Source: JBBQDZ01 sp038237515 (GTDB taxonomy: Bacteria > Actinomycetota > Thermoleophilia > Gaiellales > Gaiellaceae). Taken from it: 21,100 bases of DNA. The position numbers and the translations under genes were made by a program. The DNA lies in assembly GCA_038237515.1 (NCBI GenBank), contig JBBRYP010000070.1, positions 1 through 21,100 on the forward strand, in the 5' to 3' direction. This document shows, one piece after another, positions 14,569 through 21,100 of this stretch (its first letter is position 1; every line of letters starts with the position of its first letter). The notes beneath the pieces are model-generated. The model worked only from the letters and a program-made list of their open reading frames with translations. It had not been told where the DNA came from and made no database searches.

Positions 14569-14921
14569 CGTGGCCGGACCCGGTAGTTGAGCGTACGCAT
14601 CGCTCCCGCGGCATGGACGATGACGCGGAAGGTCAGCGTGAAGCCCCGCGATTCCAGAGGCCAGAGGGTGAAGTCGCGGAAGGTCCCGGTGAAGGGGTGG
14701 TCGGCGATCTTCCGCTTGCTGTTCCCGAGCTCCACGGCATGCGTGCCGCCGAACGGGTCGATCACCTGCGCCGTGAGGCGCGCGCGGAGCGGCCTACCGC
14801 GCGCATCGGCGACGCGAACTGCGTAGTTCCAGCGTGCGTTCACCCGCGGCGTGTGCGTGGGCGCCGTCAGAGTGACCCTCGGCGGGGTGGCCAGCGCGAG
14901 CGCGGCGACAAGCTCCAGCAC
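14565..14921 (-). CDS. Small secreted Ig-like hypothetical protein linked to an ABC ATPase
   Basis: The 118-residue product starts with a short hydrophobic stretch (LELVAALALA) that could be a minimal signal peptide. An all-beta region follows: PRVTLTAPTHTPRV, WNYAVRVADARGRPL, ARLTAQVIDPFGG, FTLTFRVIVHAAG and LNYRVRP. Strand length and spacing suggest one Ig/YtkA-like sandwich. I do not recognise the family and see no cysteines or catalytic motif. Its TGA overlaps the GTG of the ABC ATPase, so it is probably made together with that transporter. TACGAT (14933-14928) lies 6 nt before the GTG, consistent with a leaderless start. A role as an extracytoplasmic accessory is inference. Confidence 0.68.
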   Translation of the reverse strand: MLELVAALALATPPRVTLTAPTHTPRVNARWNYAVRVADARGRPLRARLTAQVIDPFGGTHAVELGNSKRKIADHPFTGTFRDFTLWPLESRGFTLTFRVIVHAAGAMRTLNYRVRPR

Positions 14922-14927
14922 CGTGTG

Positions 14928-14933
14928 ATCGTA
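14928..14933 (-). promoter_or_regulatory. Putative -10 box for the small-protein/ABC operon
   Basis: On the minus strand TACGAT ends 6 nt before the GTG at 14921. It fits the TAnnnT-N6-8-start pattern seen elsewhere in the window. It lies in the 27-bp gap after the DUF72 stop, so readthrough from DUF72 is also possible. Confidence 0.4.
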
Positions 14934-14948
14934 TGCCCGCCGCGCCGG

Positions 14949-15671
14949 TCAGACGCCGAGGCGATCCCTCAGCCAGAGCCCGTTTCTGACCGCGAGGCCT
15001 TCCCAGTCGTTGTTGAAGTAGACGTAGACGTCAGCGTGCCCGCGCCACGCCTCGATGCGCCGCGCCCACTCCTCGAGGAGGGGCGCGGGATAGTCGCCGC
15101 CGTCGGGCCCGCCGTGGAAGCGGACGAACGTCCAGTCGGTGGTGAGCTCGTGGGTCTGGAACGGCCGCCGGAGATCGTCGCCGATCACGAGCGCGGCTCC
15201 GTGCGAGCGGAGGAGCTCGACCACCTCGAGCGCGAACCAGCTCGGGTGCCGGAACTCGAAGCAGTGCCGGCCTGGCGGAAGCTGCTCGAGCGTCGCCGAA
15301 AGACGCTCGTCGTTCCGCTGGAAGCTGGCCGGGAACTGCCAGAGAACCGGCCCCAGCTTGGGCGATCGCACGAGCGGCTCGAGCCGTTCGTAGAAGAGGC
15401 GCAGGCCGTCCCGCACCTCGGCCAGGCGCTTGATGTGCGTGAGGTAGCGGCTCATCTTGACCGAGAAGAGGAAGTCCGGCGGCGAGTCCGCGACCCATCG
15501 CTCCACCGAGGTTCGAAGCGGCAGCCGGTAGAAGGTGTTGTTGATCTCGACCGTGTGGAAGAGCGTCGCGTAGTGATGAAGCCACAGCCGGGGCGCGAGG
15601 CCCTTCGGATACACGCGCTCGCGCCAGTGCTTGTAGTTCCAGCCCGAGCAGCCGATGCGTACCTCGCCCAT
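14949..15671 (-). CDS. DUF72 (YecE-like) protein
   Basis: The 240-residue protein carries the DUF72 landmarks in order: RIGCSGWNYKHWRERVYP at the N-terminus, FHTVEINNTFYRLP, FLFSVKMSRYLTHIKRL, GPVLWQFPASF, FEFRHPSWF, FVRFHGG and DVYVYFNNDWEGLAVRNGL at the end. The family folds as a TIM-barrel-like protein of unproven activity; the conserved FNND and EFRHPSW residues line the presumed pocket. It is cytosolic and of full length. ATG 15671 is the natural start at the conserved GEVRIGCSGW. CAGACT upstream might be a weak -10. The 145 bp separating it from the divergent BrkB gene contain no RNA gene that I can see. Confidence 0.95.
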   Translation of the reverse strand: MGEVRIGCSGWNYKHWRERVYPKGLAPRLWLHHYATLFHTVEINNTFYRLPLRTSVERWVADSPPDFLFSVKMSRYLTHIKRLAEVRDGLRLFYERLEPLVRSPKLGPVLWQFPASFQRNDERLSATLEQLPPGRHCFEFRHPSWFALEVVELLRSHGAALVIGDDLRRPFQTHELTTDWTFVRFHGGPDGGDYPAPLLEEWARRIEAWRGHADVYVYFNNDWEGLAVRNGLWLRDRLGV

Positions 15672-15816
15672 GCCCCGCCCAGTCTGACGCTCGCGGATCC
15701 GGTCCCTGCGCCATGGGATGGTGCGGTCGCCTTGGTCAGGAAGGATTGGCTAGCCGTCTTCGCCGCCGGTGATCCCGAATGAGCCAGGCGAGCTGAAGTA
15801 GCCTCGGGGACGCGCG

Positions 15817-16842
15817 ATGCCCGGGTTCGGCCAGCGATACAGCGCCTTCGATCGCTTCCAGCAGCGGCATCCGTGGCTCGGGTTCCCGCTCGCCGTGCTG
15901 CAGAAGTACTCCGACGACCAGGGCGGCTATCTGGCGGCGACGATCGCCTACTACGGCTTCTTCGCCATCTTTCCGCTCCTGCTCGTCTTGACGACCCTGC
16001 TCGGCTTTCTCCTGCAGGGGCACCGTCACCTCGAGCAGTCGATCGTGAACTCCGCGCTCGGGCAGTTCCCGGTGATCGGCCCGCAGCTGAGCCGCGGCTC
16101 GCTGCACGGGAGCGCGCTGGCACTCGCCCTCGGCCTCACCGCCGCGCTCTGGGCGGGGATGGGCGTCTTCCTCGCGGCCGAGAACGCCATGAACCACCTG
16201 TGGGGCGTGCCCTTCAAGCGGCGCCCGGACCCGCTCCACGCGCGCGGGCGCGCCCTCCTCCTACTGCTCGTGCTCGGCGGCGGCACCCTCGCGGCGACGA
16301 CCCTGGCCGGCGTCGGCACGGTCGGCGCCCACCTCGGGACGGCCTGGAAAGTCGCGTCGATCGCAGTCTCGACCGTGCTCAACGTGGGCCTCTTCTGGCT
16401 CGGCCTTCGCCTGCTGACCGCCCGGGAGGTGAGCTGGCGCCATCATCGGGGCGGCGCGATCGCAGCGGCCGTCCTCTACACGGTTCTGCAGACACTGGGC
16501 GGCTACTACGTCGGGCACGTGCTGAAGCACGCGAGCAACACCTACGGCACCTTCGGCCTCGTGATCGGCCTGCTCTCCTGGATCTATCTCGGCGCGCACA
16601 TCACGCTGCTTACGGCCGAGGCGAACGTGGTTGCGACGAGAAGGCTCTGGCCACGCAGCTTCTCCCTCGTGATCGAGCAGCCGGCGACGCCGGCGGACAA
16701 GCGTGCGCTCAGGCAGCGCGGCAAAGTCGAGGAGCGCCGGCAGGACGAGACGGTGAGCGTCGATTTTCCCGCCGCCGCCAACACGGACGCGACCGCGGCT
16801 AGCTCCGACTCCGGAGGCGCCGAGCGGCAACCGCCGGCGTAG
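15817..16842 (+). CDS. YihY/virulence factor BrkB family membrane protein
   Basis: The 341-residue protein has six membrane helices of the YihY/BrkB family. Landmarks are AATIAYYGFFAIFPLLLVLTTLLGF in the first, the NAMNHLWGVP turn, the GLRLLTAREVSWRH loop, and the final TFGLVIGLLSWIYLGAHITLLTAEAN. It sits in the inner membrane; the biochemical role of the family is unknown despite the historic RNase BN label, which is not supported. The C-terminal 75 residues (from about KRALRQRG) are polar and rich in Ala, Ser and Asp, probably a disordered cytoplasmic tail. ATG 15817 is preceded by GGGGAC about 7 nt upstream. A PRC-barrel gene follows after 62 bp. Confidence 0.94.
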   Translation: MPGFGQRYSAFDRFQQRHPWLGFPLAVLQKYSDDQGGYLAATIAYYGFFAIFPLLLVLTTLLGFLLQGHRHLEQSIVNSALGQFPVIGPQLSRGSLHGSALALALGLTAALWAGMGVFLAAENAMNHLWGVPFKRRPDPLHARGRALLLLLVLGGGTLAATTLAGVGTVGAHLGTAWKVASIAVSTVLNVGLFWLGLRLLTAREVSWRHHRGGAIAAAVLYTVLQTLGGYYVGHVLKHASNTYGTFGLVIGLLSWIYLGAHITLLTAEANVVATRRLWPRSFSLVIEQPATPADKRALRQRGKVEERRQDETVSVDFPAAANTDATAASSDSGGAERQPPA

Positions 16843-16904
16843 CGCGAGTAAGCTGGCTGACTATCCACGAGGCGGCGCCCTTCGGGCCGAGGAGGCAGAC
16901 GCGA

Positions 16905-17264
16905 GTGACCTACCACCAGAACATCGCGGAGTGGCGCGGCAAGAGCCTCGTCGACCCCGCCGGGGAGAAGATCGGCAAGCTCGAGGACGTCTACGTGGAC
17001 GTCGAGACCGACGAGCCGATGTTCGGCACCGTCAAGGAAGGCCTGATCGGCCGCCATCTGACCTTCGTCCCGCTGGGCGGAATCACGATCGGCCCGGACA
17101 ACCTGCAGGTGACGGTGTCCCACGACGCGGTGAAGAGCGCCCCCAACATCGAGCTGCACGGCGAGCAGCTCTCCCAGGCGGACGAGTCGGCGCTGTACCA
17201 CCACTACCAGCTCAACTACACCCCACCAGAGACGGAGAGCGGGCGCCGCCTCGCCCGCCGCTGA
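16905..17264 (+). CDS. PRC-barrel domain protein
   Basis: The 119-residue protein starts with a PRC-barrel: EWRGKSLVDPAGEKIGKLEDVYVDVETDEPMFGTV, then FVPLGGITIGPDNLQVTVSHDAVKSAP. That beta-barrel occurs in RimM and in photosynthetic reaction-centre subunit H. Stand-alone versions are common in actinobacteria, often as stress proteins, without a known ligand. The last 35 residues (HGEQLSQADESALYHHYQL and a basic end) form the helical tail typical of these stand-alone proteins. GTG 16905 follows GGAGG (16891-16895) at a 9-nt spacing, so unlike several neighbours this gene has a normal ribosome binding site. It converges with the IMPase gene across a palindrome. Confidence 0.93.
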   Translation: MTYHQNIAEWRGKSLVDPAGEKIGKLEDVYVDVETDEPMFGTVKEGLIGRHLTFVPLGGITIGPDNLQVTVSHDAVKSAPNIELHGEQLSQADESALYHHYQLNYTPPETESGRRLARR

Positions 17265-17281
17265 GTATCGGGCGGCCACGG

Positions 17282-17297
17282 CGTGGCGCGCGCCACG
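17282..17297. terminator. Palindrome between convergent PRC-barrel and IMPase genes
   Basis: CGTGGCGCGCGCCACG is a perfect 16-bp palindrome, 17 bp after the PRC-barrel stop and 45 bp beyond the IMPase stop. It could act as a bidirectional GC-rich hairpin terminator, but it lacks a T-tract and a proper loop, so this is tentative. Confidence 0.35.
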
Positions 17298-17342
17298 TCG
17301 GGAGAGCCCGTGAAAGCGCGCCTCTAGCCTCCGCGTGCCGAG

Positions 17343-18152
17343 CTACGCGGTGAGCGCCGCGAAGAGCCGGTCGCAGAGTTCGGGGGTCCGGGCGGCGACG
17401 ACCCGGGAGCGAGCGCCGTTGTCGAGCGGGGCACGCCCGAAAGGCGGTGCCTCGGGAAGGTCGATCGCAAGTCCTTGCTCGCGAACGAGGAGTTGCGCCG
17501 CCGCGATGTCGACGGCCCGCGCCGGCTTCAGGGAGCAGACTCCGTCGAGGCGGCCGGCGGCGAGGTGGCAGAGCGAGAGCGCGAGGGAGCCCATCACGCG
17601 CAGGCGGTGGGCGAGGCCGACCATCGCCGCCGCTCGCTCCGCCAAGGAAGCCGTGGTCGTCGCCTCGAAAGCGAGGATCTCGAGCTCGTCCTTCGGGCGC
17701 AGACCGGAGAGCGAGCGGCCGTCGAGGAAGGCGCCGCCGCCGCGGGTGGCCGTCCACTCCTCGCCGTTGCCGAGATCGCCGACATAGCCGAAGACGACGT
17801 CCGCCATTGTGTCCCCTTGCGCGACGGCGACCGAGAGCGAGAAGAAGGGGATCCCACGTTTGGCGTTGTTCGAGCCGTCGATCGGATCGACGACGACGCG
17901 CGTCGAGCCGCCGTCGCCGAAGACGCGCTCGCCGAGCTCCTCGGAGACGAGCGTGAACGCGAGGCCGTCCCGGTGCAGCGCCTCGAGCCGCGTGACGACC
18001 GCGGCCTCTGCTGCCGCGTCGATCGCCGTCGTGTCGTCGCCTCCGAGGCCGGCGCCGACGATCGGCTCGCGCTCCGCACGCGTCGGCAGCTCGTCGAGGA
18101 TCCGGCGGACGTCGGCCGCCGCCGCGCGGCAGAGCTCGAGCCAGGGGCTCAC
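17343..18152 (-). CDS. Inositol monophosphatase/FBPase family phosphatase
   Basis: The 269-residue protein shows the Mg-dependent IMPase signature: VSEE with Glu71, VVDPIDGSNNAKRG with Asp89 and Asp92, and a final ligand Asp in ARAVDIAAAQLLVREQG, where most members have W-D. The DPIDGSNNAKRGIPFFSLSVA wording is closest to archaeal-type bifunctional IMPase/fructose-1,6-bisphosphatases. The substrate cannot be read from sequence: inositol phosphate, fructose bisphosphate and 3'-phosphoadenosine phosphates are all hydrolysed by relatives. The GTG start sits inside the TGA of the DUF1015 gene (GTGA, 4-bp overlap), so the two are translationally coupled and may act on related metabolites. Confidence 0.9.
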   Translation of the reverse strand: MSPWLELCRAAAADVRRILDELPTRAEREPIVGAGLGGDDTTAIDAAAEAAVVTRLEALHRDGLAFTLVSEELGERVFGDGGSTRVVVDPIDGSNNAKRGIPFFSLSVAVAQGDTMADVVFGYVGDLGNGEEWTATRGGGAFLDGRSLSGLRPKDELEILAFEATTTASLAERAAAMVGLAHRLRVMGSLALSLCHLAAGRLDGVCSLKPARAVDIAAAQLLVREQGLAIDLPEAPPFGRAPLDNGARSRVVAARTPELCDRLFAALTA

Positions 18153-19210
18153 AGGGGGAGGAACAGCAGTCCCGAGACGAGCTTGGGATAAAAGTAGGTC
18201 GTCTTCTGCGGCATGACCTTGCCGGCCCGGGCGGCTGCGAAGACCTGCTCGATCCGCGGCGGGCGGACGAGCAGCGCCGCCTCGGCACGACCACGGTCGA
18301 CCGCTTCGATCGCCTCGTCCAGCGAGGGCGTGTAGCTGACTCCCTCAGGCCCAAGCGTCTCGACCACCTCGACGTCCAGGCCGTCGCCCTCGACGACCGC
18401 TGCGCCGCCGGCCCTGTACACGACGACCCTGCCTTGCTCGTCGCCGTTGCTCCCGGCGTCCCGCAACAGTGCGCGAGGATCCTCCGCGCGCAGGTCGAGA
18501 GGCGCACCCAGCCGTTCCGCCAGCCGATGCGTCGGAAAGATCGTCAGACCCTCGTCCCGCGTCGAGACGAAGACGACCATCAGCCACGCAGTCGTCTCCG
18601 TACCGTTCTCCTCGTGGAACGCCAGGGCCGTCTCGTAGCGGTGATGGCCGTCCGCGATCAGGAGCTGACGCTCCTCGAAGCCGTCGAGAACCCCGTCGTC
18701 GACCCGCCACAGCCGCGCCCCCTCGACCTCCAGGTCCGGCGCTCGCCCGGGCAGCTTTACGGGCGGGCCGTCGTGGAGGAGGAGGATCGGCTCGAGCTGC
18801 GCCCGCACCGCGCGCAGGAGCCGGAGGCGACCCTCCTTGGGGCCGCGATGGGTGCGCTCGTGAGGGAGTACGACCCGGCGCTCATACGGCTCGACGCGAA
18901 GCGACGCGACCAGGCCGTTACGGGTCCTCTGGACACCGTCGGGGCCAACGTAGTCCTGCGAGAGCGCCCACACCGTCGGTGTGTCGTCCCGCACGAGCAC
19001 GCCGCCGGCGAGCCAGTCGGCCCAGAGCCGAGCCGAGTCCCGCTCGTCGTCGGGAAGCGTCAGGTGGACGACGTTGTACGGGCTCCGCGCGAGGTAGGAG
19101 ACCCGCTGCTCGGGAGAGATGACGTCGTAGGGCGGCGCGACGAGAGCGTCCAGCGGCCCGGCCGTCGCCTCGTCGTAGCGGACGGCGCGGAACGGCGCGA
19201 CCTCGGCCAC
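18149..19210 (-). CDS. DUF1015 family protein (ParB/Srx-like kinase fold)
   Basis: The 353-residue protein has the DUF1015 hallmarks: VAPFRAVRY, LVAPPYDVIS (23-32), NVVHLTLP, LPHERTHRGPKEGRL, IADGHHRYETAL (185-196), TIFPTHRL and the end MPQKTTYFYPKLVSGL (333-348). DGHHR resembles the catalytic box of ParB/sulfiredoxin-like proteins such as the free-serine kinases SerK and SbnI. A small-molecule kinase role is therefore plausible but not proven here. The frame stays open far upstream, but the family begins at GTG 19210, which lies 7 nt after a TAGTGT box. The gene is followed, with a 4-bp overlap, by an IMPase-family phosphatase. Confidence 0.92.
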   Translation of the reverse strand: MAEVAPFRAVRYDEATAGPLDALVAPPYDVISPEQRVSYLARSPYNVVHLTLPDDERDSARLWADWLAGGVLVRDDTPTVWALSQDYVGPDGVQRTRNGLVASLRVEPYERRVVLPHERTHRGPKEGRLRLLRAVRAQLEPILLLHDGPPVKLPGRAPDLEVEGARLWRVDDGVLDGFEERQLLIADGHHRYETALAFHEENGTETTAWLMVVFVSTRDEGLTIFPTHRLAERLGAPLDLRAEDPRALLRDAGSNGDEQGRVVVYRAGGAAVVEGDGLDVEVVETLGPEGVSYTPSLDEAIEAVDRGRAEAALLVRPPRIEQVFAAARAGKVMPQKTTYFYPKLVSGLLFLPL

Positions 19211-19217
19211 GGCGGCG

Positions 19218-19246
19218 ACACTACCAGCCGTCGCCGGACCTAGACT
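19218..19246. promoter_or_regulatory. Divergent promoter pair between DUF1015 and YhaM-like genes
   Basis: Only 42 bp separate the two GTG starts. TAGTGT on the minus strand (19223-19218) ends 7 nt before GTG 19210, and TAGACT on the plus strand (19241-19246) ends 6 nt before GTG 19253. Both genes are therefore probably leaderless. Each -35 region must lie close to or inside the other gene's start, so the two polymerases would compete. Confidence 0.45.
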
Positions 19247-19252
19247 GGCCTC

Positions 19253-20086
19253 GTGGGGACGATTGCCGAGCTCGCGGAGGATCGGGTCGTCGAGGGCGTC
19301 TACGCGGTCGCACGGAAGGAGAAGCTCCGCACGCGCGGCGGTGCGTCCTACCTCGCTCTCGAGCTCGTCGACCCGAGCGGTCGCATCGAAGCCCGCGTGT
19401 GGAACGACGTCGATCTCCTCGACGGGCGCTTCGGCGAGGGAGACGCGGTCCGGGTGCTCGGGCGGGTGGAGCGCTTCCGCGATCGCCTCCAGCTCGAGGT
19501 CCGGTCGCTCGAGGCCGCTCCCGCCGCGGATCCCGAGGCTCTGTCGCCGGCAATGCGCCGCGACGCGGACGAGCTCGACGGTTTCCTCGACTTCCTCGCC
19601 GGCGAGATCTCGCACCCGGGCCTGCGCGCCACGGTGGGGAAGTTCGTACGGGATCCAAAGCTTCGCGCCCGCCTGCGCGCGCTCCCGGCGAGCCTCGAGC
19701 TCCATCACTCCTACGCGGGTGGACTGCTCGAGCACACGGTGGCGGTCTCGACGATCTGCCGCGAGACGGCGCAGCTGCACCCGCGCCTCCGCAGCGATCT
19801 CCTCGTTGCGGCGGCGATCCTCCACGACCTCGGCCGGACGCTCGAGCTGGGGCCGGGGCCCGTGTTCCGTCCCACGGACGAGGGCCGGCTGCTCGGGCAC
19901 GTCCACCTCGGACTGCGCCTGGTCGAGGCGCGGGCGACTGCTTTGGACGCCGGGGCGCGGGCGGAGCTCCTCCACGCGGTCGCCTCCCATCACGACGCCC
20001 GCGCCACCCGAACCGCCGAGGCGTCGGTTCTCTACCACGCGAACCAGCTCGACGCGGTCGCAGCGACCCGGCCCGTTCCCAAGTAA
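19253..20086 (+). CDS. YhaM-like OB-fold/HD-domain 3'-5' exonuclease
   Basis: The 277-residue protein combines an N-terminal OB-fold (residues about 10-88: YAVARKEKLRTRGGASYLALELVDPSGRIEARVW, then GDAVRVLGRVERF) with an HD phosphohydrolase domain. The HD ligands are His161 (GGLLEHTVAVS), His191-Asp192 (ILHDLGR), His216/His218 and His246, with Asp267 near the end. That order is typical of YhaM-type 3'-5' exoribonucleases, which trim RNA and single-stranded DNA with divalent metal. The C-terminus is a little shorter than Firmicutes YhaM. GTG 19253 follows TAGACT by 6 nt. The stop codon TAA at 20084-20086 lies inside the palindrome that precedes the EamA gene. Confidence 0.9.
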   Translation: MGTIAELAEDRVVEGVYAVARKEKLRTRGGASYLALELVDPSGRIEARVWNDVDLLDGRFGEGDAVRVLGRVERFRDRLQLEVRSLEAAPAADPEALSPAMRRDADELDGFLDFLAGEISHPGLRATVGKFVRDPKLRARLRALPASLELHHSYAGGLLEHTVAVSTICRETAQLHPRLRSDLLVAAAILHDLGRTLELGPGPVFRPTDEGRLLGHVHLGLRLVEARATALDAGARAELLHAVASHHDARATRTAEASVLYHANQLDAVAATRPVPK

Positions 20087-20101
20087 CACAGTGTTACTTG
20101 G
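20079..20101 (+). promoter_or_regulatory. Perfect 23-bp palindrome, probable repressor operator for the EamA gene
   Basis: CCAAGTAACAC (20079-20089) and GTGTTACTTGG (20091-20101) are exact reverse complements around a single A. The AT-rich core GTAACAC/GTGTTAC stands out from its GC-rich surroundings and looks like a TetR-family operator. It covers the expected -35 position of the TAGCGT box (20109-20114) and so could block polymerase. It could also form a terminator hairpin for the upstream gene, whose stop codon it contains, but the 1-nt centre makes a poor loop. No regulator gene is next to it in this window. Confidence 0.7.
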
Positions 20102-20108
20102 CGCTGGT

Positions 20109-20114
20109 TAGCGT
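20109..20114 (+). promoter_or_regulatory. Putative -10 box of the EamA transporter gene
   Basis: TAGCGT ends 6 nt before GTG 20121, the same spacing seen at 19253 and 14921. There is no ribosome binding site, so a leaderless message is likely. Confidence 0.4.
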
Positions 20115-20120
20115 CGCGGC

Positions 20121-20957
20121 GTGACCGCCGTCGCCCTCGCGCTCGCTGCGAGTGCCTGCTGGGGACTCTCCGACTTTCTCGCCGGCCTCAAGGCGCGCTC
20201 GCTGCCGCTGCTCGGCGTGCTCGCCATGGTCGTGCCGGGCGGCCTCCCGCTGCTCGCCGGGGCGGTCGCGATCCGCGGTGCCGGGCCTCCGCGCGGCGTC
20301 TTCCTGCTGTACGCGGCACTCGCCGGGGCGGCGGGCGGTCTCGGCGTCGCCTGCCTCTACCGCGGCCTCGCGATCGGTGCGATGGGCATCGTCGCGCCGA
20401 TCACCGCCACCGCGCCGCTGATCCCGCTCGCGGTAGGGCTCGCGCGGGGCGAGCGGCCCTCCTCGCTACAGGGAGGCGGCATCGCGCTCGCACTCACAGG
20501 CATCGTCCTGGCGGCGCGCGAGCCGACAACGGGGGAGAGGCGATCGCGAGTGGCCGCCGGGGCGGCGCTGGCGGCCGTGGGCGCAGGCGCCTTCGGCATC
20601 GCGCTAACCGCGCTCGACGCCGCGAGCAACCGCGACCCCTACTGGAGCGCGCTCGGCTCCCGCTCGGCGACCGCGGTGCTCGTTCTCGGCTTCGTGCTGG
20701 CGCGGCGGCCGCCGATCCCCACGCGGGCGGTGCTGCCGGCACTCCTCCTGGCAGGCAGCCTCGACGCCGGGGCGACCGCACTCTTCGCCGTCTCGACGAC
20801 GAAGGGGCTCGTCAGCATCGTCGCCGTGCTCGCGTCGCTCTACCCGGTCGTGATCGCGGTGCTCGCGCGGCTCGTCCTCCACGAGCGGCTGGGCGGCCTG
20901 CAACGCCTCGGCGCCGGAACGGCGCTCGCCGGAGCTGCGCTGATCTCGGCCGGCTAG
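20121..20957 (+). CDS. EamA/DMT-family transporter
   Basis: The 278-residue protein is almost entirely hydrophobic, with about ten helices in two EamA repeats. It begins ALALAASACWGLSDFLAG, typical for the family, and each repeat ends in a long hydrophobic helix pair (GGIALALTGIVLAAR; LGAGTALAGAALISAG). The GAMGIVAPITATAPLIPLAVGL and VSIVAVLASLYPVVIAVLARLVLHERL segments are the characteristic helix 4 and 9 regions. EamA proteins export or import small metabolites such as amino acids; the substrate cannot be predicted. GTG 20121 follows a -10-like TAGCGT and the palindrome at 20079-20101, so it is probably repressor-controlled. Its TAG stop lies 2 bp before the right terminal repeat. Confidence 0.93.
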   Translation: MTAVALALAASACWGLSDFLAGLKARSLPLLGVLAMVVPGGLPLLAGAVAIRGAGPPRGVFLLYAALAGAAGGLGVACLYRGLAIGAMGIVAPITATAPLIPLAVGLARGERPSSLQGGGIALALTGIVLAAREPTTGERRSRVAAGAALAAVGAGAFGIALTALDAASNRDPYWSALGSRSATAVLVLGFVLARRPPIPTRAVLPALLLAGSLDAGATALFAVSTTKGLVSIVAVLASLYPVVIAVLARLVLHERLGGLQRLGAGTALAGAALISAG

Positions 20958-20959
20958 CT

Positions 20960-21098
20960 GCTAGTGCGGCGTCTCCCAACGTTTCGCTCGAAACTGAGGG
21001 TTCGCCGACGCCGCACTATTCCGACCGCTCTGCGGCCGGCGGCCGCGAAGCGGCCGAGTAGTGCGGCCTCCACCTGCCCTTCGTTTCCGGTCGAAGGT
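20960..21098. repeat. Right copy of 139-bp inverted terminal repeat
   Basis: This is the exact reverse complement of bases 1-139, followed by two unmatched bases (TA). It begins GCTAGTGCGGCGTC, 2 bp after the stop of the EamA gene. Its strong nested stems, starting TAGTGCGGCGTC/GACGCCGCACTA, could terminate that transcript. Both copies have the same relation to a gene: they lie at the 3' end of the outermost gene pointing outward. That position suits a dispersed terminator-like repeat more than a transposon end. Confidence 0.9.
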
Positions 21099-21100
21099 TA

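Noticed and set aside
15672..15816. Possible tRNA or small RNA between DUF72 and BrkB genes
   Set aside because: No T-loop GTTCGAATC-type sequence or cloverleaf stems could be found; it is probably only a divergent promoter region.
19211..20089. N-terminal extension of the DUF1015 frame by about 290 codons
   Set aside because: The extension is antisense to the clear OB-HD nuclease gene and has no domain; DUF1015 proteins begin at VAPFRAV, matching GTG 19210.
1..21100. Composite transposon or integrative element bounded by the inverted repeats
   Set aside because: No transposase, integrase, relaxase or replication gene is present, the contents are chromosomal-type genes, and the repeats coincide with the ends of the sequence.

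Overview
The window is a roughly 21 kb piece of very GC-rich bacterial chromosome. Gene content (UPF0173 hydrolase, DUF1028, DUF1015, DUF72, BrkB, a Mrp ATPase without the C-terminal CxxC, a thioredoxin-like lipoprotein), frequent GTG starts, gene overlaps and TAnnnT boxes 6-8 nt before start codons (leaderless transcripts) fit an Actinomycetota lineage, most likely a Thermoleophilia-like soil or sediment organism. That placement is inference. No rRNA, tRNA, CRISPR array, integrase or transposase was seen.

The sequence begins and ends with the same 139-bp palindrome-rich element in opposite orientation (1-139 and 20960-21098, no mismatch). The outermost gene on each side runs outward into it. 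It is most simply a dispersed intergenic repeat at which an assembly contig stopped.

Layout from left to right: a possible broken secreted-protein tail and a small membrane protein (minus strand); a four-gene overlapping operon of UPF0173 metallohydrolase, 92-aa orphan, DUF1028 Ntn-hydrolase-like protein and cupin-TPR protein (820-3274); an envelope block with a frameshifted LysM/lytic transglycosylase, an atypical lipoprotein signal peptidase and a thioredoxin-like lipoprotein (3344-5827); and a metal-homeostasis block (5816-10923). In the metal block an ArsR/SmtB sensor with a complete alpha-5 zinc site plus a short CDF exporter are transcribed leftward. A CopZ-like chaperone, CopA ATPase, CsoR and a UPF0718 permease are transcribed rightward. 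Both operators lie in the shared 6931-7084 gap. Sampled lines suggest that 3.3-10.9 kb is less GC-rich than its flanks.

The right half holds a compact LDH2-family oxidoreductase downstream of a Mrp/ApbC ATPase, a FtsX-like permease converging on a MacB/LolD-like ATPase with an unusual H-loop, a small secreted orphan, DUF72, a BrkB membrane protein, a PRC-barrel protein, an overlapping DUF1015-IMPase pair, a YhaM-like OB-HD nuclease and an EamA transporter. The EamA gene is preceded by a 23-bp palindrome that looks like a repressor operator.

The most notable items are the terminal repeat, the CsoR and EamA operators, the UPF0718 permease in a copper operon, the LysM-gene frameshift that fits an inter-repeat deletion, the DUF1015-phosphatase coupling and the uncharacterised UPF0173/DUF1028/cupin operon.
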